Origin: an uncultured Neomegalonema sp.
Lineage (GTDB): Bacteria > Pseudomonadota > Alphaproteobacteria > Rhodobacterales > Rhodobacteraceae
NCBI GenBank assembly: GCA_937948985.1
Contig: CALFAK010000147.1
Location: forward strand, 1-63,687
Length of the DNA stretch: 63,687 nt
Direction: 5' to 3'
Under the pieces are notes generated by a model. The model saw only the letters and a program-made list of their open reading frames with translations. It was not told the DNA's origin and ran no database searches. Position numbers and translations under genes: made by a program. Position 1 is the stretch's first letter, and each line of letters opens with the position of its first letter. Positions 10,721 through 20,170 of the stretch are shown piece by piece.

Positions 10721-11569
10721 ATGAGCGTATTGTTTACGGTTGAGGCGATTGGGGTTTTGATCTCCTTAATCTTTCTGCAAGCGGTCTTGGGATTCGATAA
10801 TCTGCTTTATATTTCAATCGAATCCAAACGTGCGCCGCTGGCGCGACAGTCCTTTGTCCGCAAGATGGGTATTGCCATCGCGGTCGTCTTGCGCCTCGTT
10901 CTTTTGTTCGTGGTCATGCGCCTGTTGGCAAGTGTTGTGGAGCCGTGGTTTGCCTTCGATAATTTTGTGATTTCGGGTGAATTTAACCTCAAAGCGCTGA
11001 TTTTTCTCTTCGGGGGCGCGTTCATTATGTACACGGCGGTAAAAGAAATTCATCATCTGCTGTCGATTGATGATTTGGAGCATCACGTTGAGGGCGGGCA
11101 GAAATCGACCTTCACCGTGATTGCGCTGATCGTGTTTATGAACCTGATTTTCAGCTTTGATTCGATCCTTTCGATGCTGCCCCTAACCAGCGATCCGAAA
11201 TACGCAACCGATGCGTTTATCTCTCCACAGTTTGTATTGCTGGCCATCGCTGTTCTGGTCAGTGGCACGCTGATGATTTTGCTGGCGGACCGGGTTGCGG
11301 ATTTCATTCAGAAAAACCGGATGTTTGAGGTTTTGGGCCTGTTTATCCTGTTAATCGTCGGCATCATGCTGCTCAGCGAAGGTGGTCATGTCGCGCACAT
11401 GGCGTTGTTCGGGTACAAGATTGAAGCGATGGCGAAATCGACCTTCTACTTCTCGGTCGCCGTGCTTTTCATTGTCGATATCGTGCAAACTAAATACCAG
11501 CGTAAGATTGAGGCCCGTAAGAAGGCCGAGATTGCCAACCCGAAGCTGACCGGAGTTCCCCATGCTTGA
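10721..11569 (+). CDS. TerC-family integral membrane protein
   Basis: A 282-residue protein with about seven membrane segments and the acidic intramembrane motifs of the TerC family ([10 protein letters not shown] near residue 25; FSFDSIL near 145; [10 protein letters not shown]). TerC-like proteins are linked to metal-ion (manganese) export and tellurite resistance; the ion moved here is unknown. I placed the start at 10721 because GGAGAG lies just upstream; the frame is open 60 nt further 5'. It overlaps gatB by 8 nt, an unusual partnership that implies translational coupling. Confidence 0.88.
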   Translation: MSVLFTVEAIGVLISLIFLQAVLGFDNLLYISIESKRAPLARQSFVRKMGIAIAVVLRLVLLFVVMRLLASVVEPWFAFDNFVISGEFNLKALIFLFGGAFIMYTAVKEIHHLLSIDDLEHHVEGGQKSTFTVIALIVFMNLIFSFDSILSMLPLTSDPKYATDAFISPQFVLLAIAVLVSGTLMILLADRVADFIQKNRMFEVLGLFILLIVGIMLLSEGGHVAHMALFGYKIEAMAKSTFYFSVAVLFIVDIVQTKYQRKIEARKKAEIANPKLTGVPHA

Positions 11570-13076
11570 CCTTGCCTTTTCTGAACCAACCGCAGCGCGC
11601 CTGAGCGGGGTGACGGGTGATTGGGAAATGGTCATCGGTCTGGAAGTTCATGCCCAGGTGCGTTCTCAGGCAAAGCTGTTCTCCGGCGGGGCCAATGATT
11701 TCGGGGCGGAGCCGAACAGCAATGTGGCGTTGGTCGATGCGGCGATGCCCGGCATGCTGCCCGTTATCAACGAGTATTGCGTCGCCCAAGCGGTGCGCAC
11801 GGGGTTGGGCCTGAAGGCGGAGATCAACCTGCGCAGCGTGTTCGACCGCAAGAACTATTTCTACCCCGATCTGCCGCAGGGGTATCAGATCAGCCAGTTC
11901 AAATACCCCATCGTCGGGGAGGGTGAGGTGCTGGTTAACCTTGAGCCGGGCGTTGCGCGGCGGGTGCGGATTGAGCGTATCCATCTTGAGCAGGATGCGG
12001 GTAAATCGATCCACGATATGGACCCTGAAAGCTCTTTCGTGGACCTGAACCGCACGGGCGTTGCGTTGATGGAGATCGTCTCGCGCCCTGATATTCGCGG
12101 GCCTGAGGAGGCAGCGGAATATGTGCGCAAGTTGCGCCAGATCATGCGCTATCTGGGCACGTGCGATGGTGAGATGCAGGAAGGCAGTCTTCGCGCGGAT
12201 GTGAACGTGTCCGTCTGTCGCCCCGGTGACTACGAGAAATTTGTCGAGACGGGTGATTTCGGGGTGCTGGGCACGCGTTGTGAGATCAAGAACATGAACT
12301 CGATGCGGTTCATGCAGCAAGCGATCAACTACGAGGCCCGCCGCCAGATTGACATCATTGAAGATGGCGGCGTGATCGATCAGGAAACACGCCTTTTCGA
12401 TCCCGCCAAAGGCGAGACGCGGACGATGCGCTCTAAGGAAGAAGCGCATGACTACCGATACTTCCCGTGCCCGGACCTGCTGCCGCTGGAAATTGAGCAA
12501 GACTGGGTCGATGATATCGCCGCCTCGCTGCCGGAACTGCCCGATGAGAAGCGGGTGCGGTTTATGAACGACTACGGTGTGACAGAGTATGACGCGGCGG
12601 TCCTGTCAGCGGCGCAGAATGATGCGGCGTTCTTTGAGAACGTGGCCAAGGGGCGCGACGGGAAGACGGCGGCGAACTGGGTGGTGAACGAGCTGTTCGG
12701 GCGTTTGAATAAGGCAGGTCTGACGGTTGAGGATTCGCCCGTGTCAGCGGCACAGCTGGGCGTCGTGATCGATCTGATCGCCAAAGGCGATATTTCCGGC
12801 AAAATCGCGAAAGAACTGTTCGAGATCGTGTGGTCTGAAGGCGGTGATCCGGCGGAAATCGTCGAGTCTCGCGGGATGAAGCAGGTCACAGACACGGGCG
12901 CAATTGAAGCGGCTGTGGACGAAGTGATGACCTCCAGTCCTGAGAAAGTGGCTCAAGCCAAGGAAAAACCCGCGCTGGCGGGATGGTTCGTTGGTCAGGT
13001 CATGAAAGCCACAGGCGGTAAGGCAAACCCCCAAGCGGTGCAGGAAATCGTGAAAGCGAAGTTGGGGGTTGAGTAA
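11562..13076 (+). CDS. gatB: Aspartyl/glutamyl-tRNA amidotransferase subunit B
   Basis: GatB is the kinase/transamidation subunit of GatCAB, which converts Glu-tRNA(Gln), and often Asp-tRNA(Asn), to the amidated forms. The 504 residues are full length: catalytic cradle domain from [51 protein letters not shown], then the helical linker and the C-terminal YqeY-like tail ending [10 protein letters not shown]. The ATG lies inside the 3' end of terC (8-nt overlap). gatA and gatC are not in the window, so the complex is encoded at separate loci. Confidence 0.96.
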   Translation: MLDLAFSEPTAARLSGVTGDWEMVIGLEVHAQVRSQAKLFSGGANDFGAEPNSNVALVDAAMPGMLPVINEYCVAQAVRTGLGLKAEINLRSVFDRKNYFYPDLPQGYQISQFKYPIVGEGEVLVNLEPGVARRVRIERIHLEQDAGKSIHDMDPESSFVDLNRTGVALMEIVSRPDIRGPEEAAEYVRKLRQIMRYLGTCDGEMQEGSLRADVNVSVCRPGDYEKFVETGDFGVLGTRCEIKNMNSMRFMQQAINYEARRQIDIIEDGGVIDQETRLFDPAKGETRTMRSKEEAHDYRYFPCPDLLPLEIEQDWVDDIAASLPELPDEKRVRFMNDYGVTEYDAAVLSAAQNDAAFFENVAKGRDGKTAANWVVNELFGRLNKAGLTVEDSPVSAAQLGVVIDLIAKGDISGKIAKELFEIVWSEGGDPAEIVESRGMKQVTDTGAIEAAVDEVMTSSPEKVAQAKEKPALAGWFVGQVMKATGGKANPQAVQEIVKAKLGVE

Positions 13077-13216
13077 CCAGAATTATCCTTGCCAGTTATA
13101 TTACGGGCGATTGCGCCTGAAATTCTCTGGTTTCGGGGCATTCTTAACGCCGTGGTCTGTGATCTCATCATGTGGCGGGTTCGGCGAGGAGCTTGGGAAT
13201 ACGGATTCGCAGGCTG

Positions 13217-14251
13217 CTAGGCTGATGCGTCCGCTTCTGATGCGAGATCGGGGTCATCTTCGCCGAAAAGGGCGTCGAGATACCAGTCAATCGCGGTGAC
13301 CACGACATCATCAATGCTGCAATTCATCTGCTTTGAGACGTGTTGCAGCAGGGTGGCGCGGCCCTCATCGAAAGTGATGGTGAGCGGTTGATCGGTCGCG
13401 CCATCGGTATTTGTTACTTCCGCGACTGGCGGGGTTTGGTCCGGGGTTGATTCCATCTCAGGGAAATCAATCTCAAGCTCCGGTTCCGGCAACTGCGTTT
13501 CGGTTGTGTTGGCTTGTGACCCGGTCGCAGCGGCCTGTGCCTCGAATGCCTCGATATCGATTGGCATATCGAATTCTTCGATCGGCTCTTCTGTCGTCTC
13601 GCCGTCTTGCATGTCCGGCAGGGTGAAAGGCTCATCGGCGGCTTCCGGCTCGAAGTCGGGCATCGGTTCGATCTTGATCTCGGAATCGTCTCCGGTGTGG
13701 GTATCGTTTTCCGGGGCTGCTGTTAAATCTGTATCCGTATTGGTTTCGGTATCTGTGTCCGATTCTGCCTCTGGCATCGCAATAGCAGTCGCGTCATCTA
13801 TTACAGATTCGAGTTCTACAGCTTCGTCCTCTTCACCGGCAAAATCGCCAATGATCGAATCGAGGGACAGATCATCCTCATTATCGTCATCAGCTTTGCC
13901 CTGAAACGAGGCGATATATGCATCATCATTGCGAACAGGATCGTACCAAAGATCGCCCGCTTCAACGTCTCGACCCGCCTGCTCGGGCTTCGGTTTTTCT
14001 GCGGGATCGATTTTGGCCTTTGGCGGGGAAGGTTGACCACCATCGGGCACGATGCCCAACGCTTCAAAATACGCGCTCAGGGTTTCGCTGTCTTTCACGT
14101 CCTGCTCAGTAGGTTTCGGCTTCGGTTGCTCGACAACAGGCTCCGGCGCGACAGCTTTTGATTCCCCGGCGTTTGCGGACATCCCGCTTTTGAGGTTTTT
14201 CAATCGCGCTAGTTTGGAAAGCCTACTGGATGTGCTTGCGCCGTCGGCCAT
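13217..14251 (-). CDS. Acidic low-complexity protein of unknown function
   Basis: A 344-residue protein in three parts: a short basic N-terminus (SSRLSKLARLKNLKSG), a long Asp/Glu/Thr/Pro-rich and probably disordered middle containing runs such as DTDTETNTDTD, and a compact C-terminal region of about 60 residues (LTITFDEGRATLLQHVSKQ... VVVTAIDWYLDALFGED) that may fold. ATG 14251 is preferred over 14263 because ggag lies 6 nt before it. It is not recognised. The acidic linker between a basic head and a folded tail suggests a scaffold or nucleic-acid-mimicking protein, but this is inference. Confidence 0.7.
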   Translation of the reverse strand: MADGASTSSRLSKLARLKNLKSGMSANAGESKAVAPEPVVEQPKPKPTEQDVKDSETLSAYFEALGIVPDGGQPSPPKAKIDPAEKPKPEQAGRDVEAGDLWYDPVRNDDAYIASFQGKADDDNEDDLSLDSIIGDFAGEEDEAVELESVIDDATAIAMPEAESDTDTETNTDTDLTAAPENDTHTGDDSEIKIEPMPDFEPEAADEPFTLPDMQDGETTEEPIEEFDMPIDIEAFEAQAAATGSQANTTETQLPEPELEIDFPEMESTPDQTPPVAEVTNTDGATDQPLTITFDEGRATLLQHVSKQMNCSIDDVVVTAIDWYLDALFGEDDPDLASEADASA

Positions 14252-14357
14252 TGAGTGCTCCATAATACCACGCGTAATCGGTCAGTTTCTCCCGATCTGT
14301 GTAAGGCCTCGTGCTTAACGGGGGATGAAAGCCGCGTGGCGGCTGCGCGAAAATTGG

Positions 14358-15041
14358 TTAGCTTGCGGGCTGGCGCGCGCGTTTGATTTCTTCGAAAGCG
14401 GCGTTGATCTCGGCGAGGCGGCGCTCTGAAAGGCGCAACGCTTCTTGCGGGATGCCTTCGCCTTGTAGCCTGTCGGGGTGAAGATGGGCGGCGAGTTTGC
14501 GCCAGACCTGCCGGATTTCGGGCAAGGTCATATCCGGGGTAACGCCCAGCATGGCATAGGGGGAGATTTCGCTGTCGGGCAGATTGCGCAGGTGTATCCG
14601 CTCGAAACAGGTTCCGGTGATGCCAAAAATATCGGCGACTGTGCGCAAGAACAGCATTTCATTTTCATGTAAGATGCCATCCGCGCGGGCGATGTAGAAC
14701 AGGCCGTCTAGCAGGGTCTCAAGCACATCTTTGCGATCTTTGAACATCCGTGCGATTCGGGATGCATAGAGGTCAAAGCCGGCCACGTCCTCACGGGCGA
14801 GATCAAACAGGCGACCCACATTGGGCAGGTCGTCGTCGGAGATTTGGAAAACCTCGCGGAACGAGCGGACCTCGTCTTTGGTAACGCGGCCATCGGATTT
14901 AGCCATTTTCGCACCCAGCGCCACGACGGCCATCGCGAAACCTTCGCTGCGCTCCGGCGGGCGGGCAGGGGCGAAGAAGTCGAGCAGCGCGCCGCCGCCC
15001 AACGCGATGATTCGCTCGCGCAGGATTTCCCAGATTGTCAT
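14358..15041 (-). CDS. TerB-like/DnaJ-domain protein (DjlA-like)
   Basis: A 227-residue protein. Residues about 30-145 form a TerB-like helical domain (AKSDGRVTKDEVRSFREVF and ARADGILHENEMLFL). Residues about 160-225 form a C-terminal J-domain with the HPD tripeptide in AAHLHPDRLQ, which stimulates DnaK-type Hsp70 ATPase. This order matches DjlA. A clear transmembrane anchor as in E. coli DjlA is not evident; only ALGGGALLDFFAP near the N-terminus is moderately hydrophobic. No strong Shine-Dalgarno precedes the ATG. Confidence 0.85.
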   Translation of the reverse strand: MTIWEILRERIIALGGGALLDFFAPARPPERSEGFAMAVVALGAKMAKSDGRVTKDEVRSFREVFQISDDDLPNVGRLFDLAREDVAGFDLYASRIARMFKDRKDVLETLLDGLFYIARADGILHENEMLFLRTVADIFGITGTCFERIHLRNLPDSEISPYAMLGVTPDMTLPEIRQVWRKLAAHLHPDRLQGEGIPQEALRLSERRLAEINAAFEEIKRARQPAS

Positions 15042-15086
15042 GGGATTTGTTTACGGGAGTTTGGTGCGGGATTACAGAAGCAACCG

Positions 15087-16478
15087 CTATGCAACCTCAA
15101 ACCACGTCCCCATGCCGCCCGCCTGATGTTCGAGCATGTGGCAATGCAGCATCCAGCGGCCCGGATTATCGGCGACGAAGGCGACTTCCTTCGTCTCACG
15201 CGGGTTGAGCAGGATGGTGTCGCGCCACGGGGCACCGGGTTTGGTCTCGCGGAAATGGTGGCCGTGAAAATGCATCGCGTGTGGCCAGCGGCCTTCGTTG
15301 ACCAGCTTGACAATGACGGTTTGGCCAAGTGAGGCTTTGAATAACGGTTCCAGCGGCATTCCGGCGATGCCGTTGAGCGCCCAGACCAGATTGTGTTCTT
15401 GGGCGAGGGTGCGCAGGGGGAGCACGCCCTCCACTGGGTCTTCGCCGCGATAGGCCGCGCCGAAACCGCCGATCCTTGCTTCGGCCATGCCGCCCATCGC
15501 GCCGCCGCCGATGGTCAGGGTTTTGCGCAGGGCGTCTTTTCCGTCGATTGCTGTGTCCAGCGGGTTCGGGGGCAGGACGAGGGGGTCGGTAAGGGGGACT
15601 TTGCGCGCTTCACCCGTCACGGGGAAGGAGCAGGCGCGGAAATTTTCGCGGCCCGCCAGCATCAGCGCGGGCTTGTCGCCTGTGACATCGGCGATCAGGT
15701 CGATCCGCTGGGCGGGGGCCATGATGAAGGTGCTGTCCAGCGGTTGCGGCGGTACGGGCATTCCGTCATAGGCCACGATGTGGGCACTCATCCCGTCGAG
15801 GCGCAGCACGAGGACGCTGGCATTGGCCGTGTTGAGGATGCGCAGGCGTAGGCGCTCGTTGCGTTTCACGGCGTATTCGGGCTGGGGGGAGCCGTTCATG
15901 GTGGGCCAGTTGCCCAAGCGCCCGGCATGGGACCAATCGCGCAGGGAGCCGAAGCTGTCTTCGTCGATTTGAGCGTCATCATTCAGTCGCCAGTCATCGA
16001 GCATCAACACGAGGTCGCGGTCATAGGCTGGCGGTTCAGCCTCCTCAACGATGAGCGGGCCATAGAGGCCGCGCGCCATCTGCTCCCATGTGCGGTTATG
16101 GGGGTGATACCAGAAGGTTCCGGCGTCGGGTGCCTTGAAGCGGTAATCGAAGGTTTCCCCGGGGTTTACGGGGTCTTGGGTGAGGGCGGTGACGCCGTCC
16201 ATCGCGTTGTCGATGCGGATGCCGTGCCAATGGATCGTGGTGGGCTGATCAATGCCGTTGCGCAGGGTCGCGTTCAGCGTTTCACCTTGCGGTATGCGCA
16301 GTTCGGGGCCGGGGACCGTTCCGTTGTAGCCCCATATCGCGGTTTCAGGGCGATCATCGGGGGCGAGGCGGGCCATGCTTTTTTTCGGCTCCAGCACATA
16401 TCCATCCGCCGCGCGGGCCAGGCGTGGCATCGCCGCCACCGCTGCGCCTGCGAGGAGGGCTGCGCGGCGGGTTATCAT
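15087..16478 (-). CDS. Exported multicopper oxidase
   Basis: A 463-residue, three-cupredoxin-domain oxidase. All four copper-binding motifs are present: HWHG, WYHPHN, HAMHFHGHHF and HCHMLEHQ, covering the trinuclear centre and the T1 site. The N-terminus ITRRAALLAGAAVAAMPRLARA is Tat-like, consistent with folding before export. The family includes cuprous/metal oxidases (CueO-like) and laccases; the substrate is undetermined. A moderately Met/Gly-containing insert (GGGAMGGMAEARIGG) is reminiscent of copper-oxidase Met-rich segments but short. The ATG overlaps the stop of the upstream enolase-superfamily gene by 4 nt, implying coupling. Confidence 0.9.
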   Translation of the reverse strand: MITRRAALLAGAAVAAMPRLARAADGYVLEPKKSMARLAPDDRPETAIWGYNGTVPGPELRIPQGETLNATLRNGIDQPTTIHWHGIRIDNAMDGVTALTQDPVNPGETFDYRFKAPDAGTFWYHPHNRTWEQMARGLYGPLIVEEAEPPAYDRDLVLMLDDWRLNDDAQIDEDSFGSLRDWSHAGRLGNWPTMNGSPQPEYAVKRNERLRLRILNTANASVLVLRLDGMSAHIVAYDGMPVPPQPLDSTFIMAPAQRIDLIADVTGDKPALMLAGRENFRACSFPVTGEARKVPLTDPLVLPPNPLDTAIDGKDALRKTLTIGGGAMGGMAEARIGGFGAAYRGEDPVEGVLPLRTLAQEHNLVWALNGIAGMPLEPLFKASLGQTVIVKLVNEGRWPHAMHFHGHHFRETKPGAPWRDTILLNPRETKEVAFVADNPGRWMLHCHMLEHQAGGMGTWFEVA

Positions 16479-17584
16479 GCTGTCATCCGCGTCGTGAACA
16501 CCGGATCGCCCAGAACGTCCATGCGCGGGGTAACGCCAAGGCCCGCGCCGGGGGCGGCGGTCATCGTGCCGTCTTTGATCTCCGGCCCGCCATCGGCGAT
16601 TACGAGGTCGGTGTATTCGTGGAAAGCCGAGGATTGGGAGTGCATCGCCTCAGGCGTGGAATGGGCGAGATGGGCGATGGCGGCGGTTGCGATTTCGCCG
16701 CCCCATGCGTCCTCGATGGTCATGTAGATGCCGAATGAAACGCACAGGTCGCGGAACTGGCGGGCTTTGGTGAGGCCGCCGAGGCGGTTGATCTTGAGGT
16801 TGACCTGATCCATCGCGCTGTCATTGCGGCCCCTTATCAGCATGTCGATGCTGTCCATGCATTCGTCGAGGATCATCGGTTGGGTGGCGTGTTTGCGGAT
16901 CGACAGGCACTCCTCGTAGGTCAGGCAGGGCTGTTCGAGGTAGTAGTCCATGCCTTTGGTTGCGCCCGCCACGCGCATCGCCTCGTGCATTTTCCATGTG
17001 GTGTTGGCGTCGGCGGCGAAGATGTTGCCCGGCGCGCGGGCGGCTAGGATTGCCTCAATCCGCTCAATGTCTGTGTCCGCGTTATCGCCGACTTTGATCT
17101 GGTATTTGTTGAAGCCTTGCGCCTGATATTCGCCAAGGCGTTTGACCATCGCATCCGGGTCTTGGCGGGAGAGGACTTTGAACAGCTTGACACGCGGGTT
17201 CAGGAGGCCGCCGAGGAGCATGTGGCAGGGCAATTCGACCGATTTTCCGAGGATGTCCCAGAACGCCATGTCGAGGGCGGACTTGATATAGGGGTGGCCG
17301 CGCAGGTTGCGGTCCATCAGCGCGTACATCGCATCGGTCTGGCGGGGGTCTGCGCCGAGCAATGCGGGAGCCAGCGTTTCGATGCCGGAGCGCACGCCCT
17401 GTGCATAGGCGGGCAGGTAGGCGGGGCCGAGGGGGCAACTTTCGCCGACGCCCGTGATGCCCGCATCGGTTTCGACGATCACCACGGTGGTATCGAAGGC
17501 GGCGAAGGACTGGCCGCCCCAGCTGTATGCGCCTTCTTTCATGGGCAGATCGACTTGATAGGTCGAGATTGAGGTGATTTTCAT
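16475..17584 (-). CDS. Enolase-superfamily dehydratase, cis-3-hydroxy-L-proline dehydratase-like
   Basis: A 369-residue mandelate racemase/muconate lactonizing enzyme family member. Catalytic Lys164 (QIKVG) and Lys264 (VNLKINRLGGLTKA) flank metal ligands Asp192 (AADAN), Glu217 (YYLEQP) and Asp240/Glu241 (ILDE). The two-lysine arrangement and GGLTKARQFRD fit cis-3-hydroxyproline dehydratases and related betaine epimerases more than acid-sugar dehydratases, but substrate assignment is tentative. Start 17584 is supported by GGGGA upstream; the frame is open further 5'. It is divergent from the VOC protein (87-nt gap) and overlaps the downstream multicopper oxidase by 4 nt. Confidence 0.82.
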   Translation of the reverse strand: MKITSISTYQVDLPMKEGAYSWGGQSFAAFDTTVVIVETDAGITGVGESCPLGPAYLPAYAQGVRSGIETLAPALLGADPRQTDAMYALMDRNLRGHPYIKSALDMAFWDILGKSVELPCHMLLGGLLNPRVKLFKVLSRQDPDAMVKRLGEYQAQGFNKYQIKVGDNADTDIERIEAILAARAPGNIFAADANTTWKMHEAMRVAGATKGMDYYLEQPCLTYEECLSIRKHATQPMILDECMDSIDMLIRGRNDSAMDQVNLKINRLGGLTKARQFRDLCVSFGIYMTIEDAWGGEIATAAIAHLAHSTPEAMHSQSSAFHEYTDLVIADGGPEIKDGTMTAAPGAGLGVTPRMDVLGDPVFTTRMTA

Positions 17585-17671
17585 GGTGTTTCCCCGTACC
17601 GTTTGACGGGAACGGTATCGGTCCGCACGACGCCGGGCAACAAGGGAAAACCCCGACGAAGGAAACCGGAT

Positions 17672-18034
17672 ATGACATTTCCATTGGGGCGCATCGTTAT
17701 CTACACGAAGAAAATCCCTGAAATGGTGGAGTTTTACAGCCTTCATTTCGGTTTCGAGGTCGTCCGGTTGGAGGACGACCGGATTGTTGAGCTGCGCCCG
17801 GCGGCGGGCGGGGCCGCGTTGTTATTGCATCCGGCGTCCAAGGGGCAAAAGACAGGGCAATCGTTGGTAAAGCTGGTGTTCGATGTTGAGGATGTCGAAG
17901 CGTTTTGCCGGAACGCGGCGAAGCGGGGATTGGTTTTCGGGCCTGTGCATCGTGCCGACAGATATGTGTTCGCGAATACCAAAGACCCGTCCGGTAACTC
18001 CGTCTCGGTTTCCGGCAGAGCCTTCGTAACGTAA
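17672..18034 (+). CDS. Glyoxalase/bleomycin-resistance (VOC) family protein
   Basis: A 120-residue single VOC module pair: IVIYTKKIPEMVEFYSLHFGFEVV, then a second half LVFDVEDVEAFCRNAAKRG ending KDPSGNSVSVSGR. VOC proteins bind a metal and act as dioxygenases, isomerases or binding proteins; only part of the usual His/Glu ligand set is evident (the terminal position reads SGNSVSVS rather than GNxxEL), so catalysis is doubtful. AAGGAAA precedes ATG 17672. Its neighbours give no clear substrate hint. Confidence 0.8.
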   Translation: MTFPLGRIVIYTKKIPEMVEFYSLHFGFEVVRLEDDRIVELRPAAGGAALLLHPASKGQKTGQSLVKLVFDVEDVEAFCRNAAKRGLVFGPVHRADRYVFANTKDPSGNSVSVSGRAFVT

Positions 18035-18151
18035 GGGGTATCGCTCGGTTATGTGAAATCTTGCAAAGATCATCCTTCTGACGCTAGACAGACCCGCGCG
18101 CGTTATGCTGCACCGCACAGCGCGTTTCGGAGCGGATTTGGGGATACGTTG

Positions 18152-20167
18152 ATGTTCAAGAAGATTTTGATCGCAAACCGGGGTGAGATTGCTTGCCGGG
18201 TGATGAAGACGGCCCGCAAGATGGGCATCTCGACGGTGGCGATTTATTCCGACGCCGATGCGAACGCGCCCCATGTTCAGATGGCCGATGAGGCGGTGCA
18301 TATCGGGCCTTCGGTTGCCGCTGAAAGCTATCTGGTGATGGACAAAATCTTGGATGCGATCAAACAGACCGGAGCCGAGGCGGTGCATCCGGGGTACGGG
18401 TTCCTGTCCGAGAACGCGAAATTCGCCGAGGCGCTTGAGGCGGCCGGAGTTGCGTTTATCGGGCCGCCTGTCGGGGCGATTGAGGCGATGGGGGACAAGA
18501 TCACTTCAAAGAAGCTGGCCGATGAGGCGGGGGTTTCGACCGTGCCGGGGCATATGGGCTTGATCGAAGACGCCGAGGAGGCGGTGAAAATCGCCACGCA
18601 AATCGGCTATCCGGTGATGATCAAGGCCAGCGCGGGCGGCGGCGGCAAAGGTATGCGGATCGCGTGGAACGATGATGAGGCGCGCGAGGGTTTTGCGCTG
18701 TCACGGTCCGAAGCGCGCTCGTCCTTCGGCGATGAGCGTATTTTCATTGAGAAATTCGTCCAGAAACCGCGCCATATCGAAATTCAGGTGCTGGGCGACA
18801 AGCATGGCAACTGCATCTATCTGGGCGAGCGGGAATGTTCGATCCAGCGGCGGAATCAGAAGGTGATCGAAGAAGCGCCCTCGCCGTTTCTGGATGAGGC
18901 GACGCGCAAGGCGATGGGCGAACAATCGGTCGCGCTGTCGAAAGCGGTGGATTACTGTTCGGCGGGGACGGTGGAGTTTATCGTTGATCCCGACCGCAAC
19001 TTCTATTTTCTTGAGATGAACACGCGGTTGCAGGTTGAGCATCCGGTTACGGAGCTGATTACCGGCGTCGATCTGGTCGAGCAGATGATCCGCGTGGCCT
19101 ATGGCGAGACGCTGGAGATTGCGCAGGGCGATGTGAAGCTGAATGGCTGGGCGATGGAAAGCCGCCTTTATGCGGAAGACCCGTATCGCAACTTTTTGCC
19201 CTCGATCGGCCGTCTTACCCGCTATCGCCCGCCCGTTGAATCTGTCAGCGCCGATGCGGTTGTGCGTAACGATACCGGCGTTGAGGAGGGCGGCGAGATT
19301 TCGATGTATTACGACCCGATGATCGCCAAGCTTTGCACTTGGGCGCCGGAGCGTGAAAAGGCGATTGCGGGGATGCGGGCGGCGTTGGACGGGTTTGAGC
19401 TGGAGGGGATCGGGCATAACATTCCGTTCCTGCAAGCGGTAATGAACCACCCGAAATTCATCTCCGGCGATATTTCGACCGCGTTTATCGAGGAGGAATA
19501 TCCCGAAGGGTTTGAGGGGGCGACGGTCTCTGATGCCGAGTTGGAGCGGGCGGTGGCGCTGGCCGCTGTGGCCCATGCGATTTCCGAGACGCGCAATGCG
19601 GAGATTTCAGGGACACTGTCGAACCACACGCGCGATGTCGGCCATGACTGGGTCGGGATGGTCGATGATCCGGTCGGCGGGCGTTCGAGCCACGGGGTGA
19701 CGGTGTTGCTGGTCGATAATGCCGCCGAGGTCTCGCTGGAGGGCGGAGAGCGCTGGCATATCGAGACGGATTGGAAGCCCGGTGAGCAGCTGATCGAAGC
19801 GCTGATCGAGGGTGAGGCGACGGTGATGAAGATCGCGCCGATTGCGGACGGGTTCCGCATCCGCTGGCGCGGGGCCGATCTGAAGATTGCGGTGCGCTCG
19901 CCGCGCGCGGCCGAATTGGCGGCGTTGATGCCCGTGAAGCTGCCGCCCGACACGTCTAAATTCCTGCTGTGCCCGATGCCGGGGCTGGTGGTGTCGATCT
20001 CGGTTGAGGAGGGCGATGAGGTGCAGGAGGGCCAAGCGCTGGCCGTGGTTGAGGCGATGAAGATGGAGAACGTCTTGCGCGCCGAGAAACGTGCTGTCGT
20101 CGCGGCGGTGAAGGCGAAGCCGGGCGACAGTCTGGCGGTTGATGAAGTCATTATCGAGTTTGGATAA
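18152..20167 (+). CDS. pccA: Propionyl-CoA carboxylase, biotin-containing alpha subunit
   Basis: A 671-residue protein with a biotin carboxylase domain (IANRGEIACRV at the start; ATP-grasp loop SAGGGGKGMR; GERECSIQRRNQKV; EMNTRLQVEHPVTE), a BT-like linker (about 450-590) and a C-terminal biotin carrier domain with biotinyl Lys637 in EAMKMEN. This order and length match PccA, which with PccB carboxylates propionyl-CoA to methylmalonyl-CoA. Methylcrotonyl-CoA carboxylase alpha is the main alternative. ATG 18152 is preceded by gggga. pccB is not in the window. The mrr gene begins 3 nt after its stop. Confidence 0.9.
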   Translation: MFKKILIANRGEIACRVMKTARKMGISTVAIYSDADANAPHVQMADEAVHIGPSVAAESYLVMDKILDAIKQTGAEAVHPGYGFLSENAKFAEALEAAGVAFIGPPVGAIEAMGDKITSKKLADEAGVSTVPGHMGLIEDAEEAVKIATQIGYPVMIKASAGGGGKGMRIAWNDDEAREGFALSRSEARSSFGDERIFIEKFVQKPRHIEIQVLGDKHGNCIYLGERECSIQRRNQKVIEEAPSPFLDEATRKAMGEQSVALSKAVDYCSAGTVEFIVDPDRNFYFLEMNTRLQVEHPVTELITGVDLVEQMIRVAYGETLEIAQGDVKLNGWAMESRLYAEDPYRNFLPSIGRLTRYRPPVESVSADAVVRNDTGVEEGGEISMYYDPMIAKLCTWAPEREKAIAGMRAALDGFELEGIGHNIPFLQAVMNHPKFISGDISTAFIEEEYPEGFEGATVSDAELERAVALAAVAHAISETRNAEISGTLSNHTRDVGHDWVGMVDDPVGGRSSHGVTVLLVDNAAEVSLEGGERWHIETDWKPGEQLIEALIEGEATVMKIAPIADGFRIRWRGADLKIAVRSPRAAELAALMPVKLPPDTSKFLLCPMPGLVVSISVEEGDEVQEGQALAVVEAMKMENVLRAEKRAVVAAVKAKPGDSLAVDEVIIEFG

Positions 20168-20170
20168 GTA

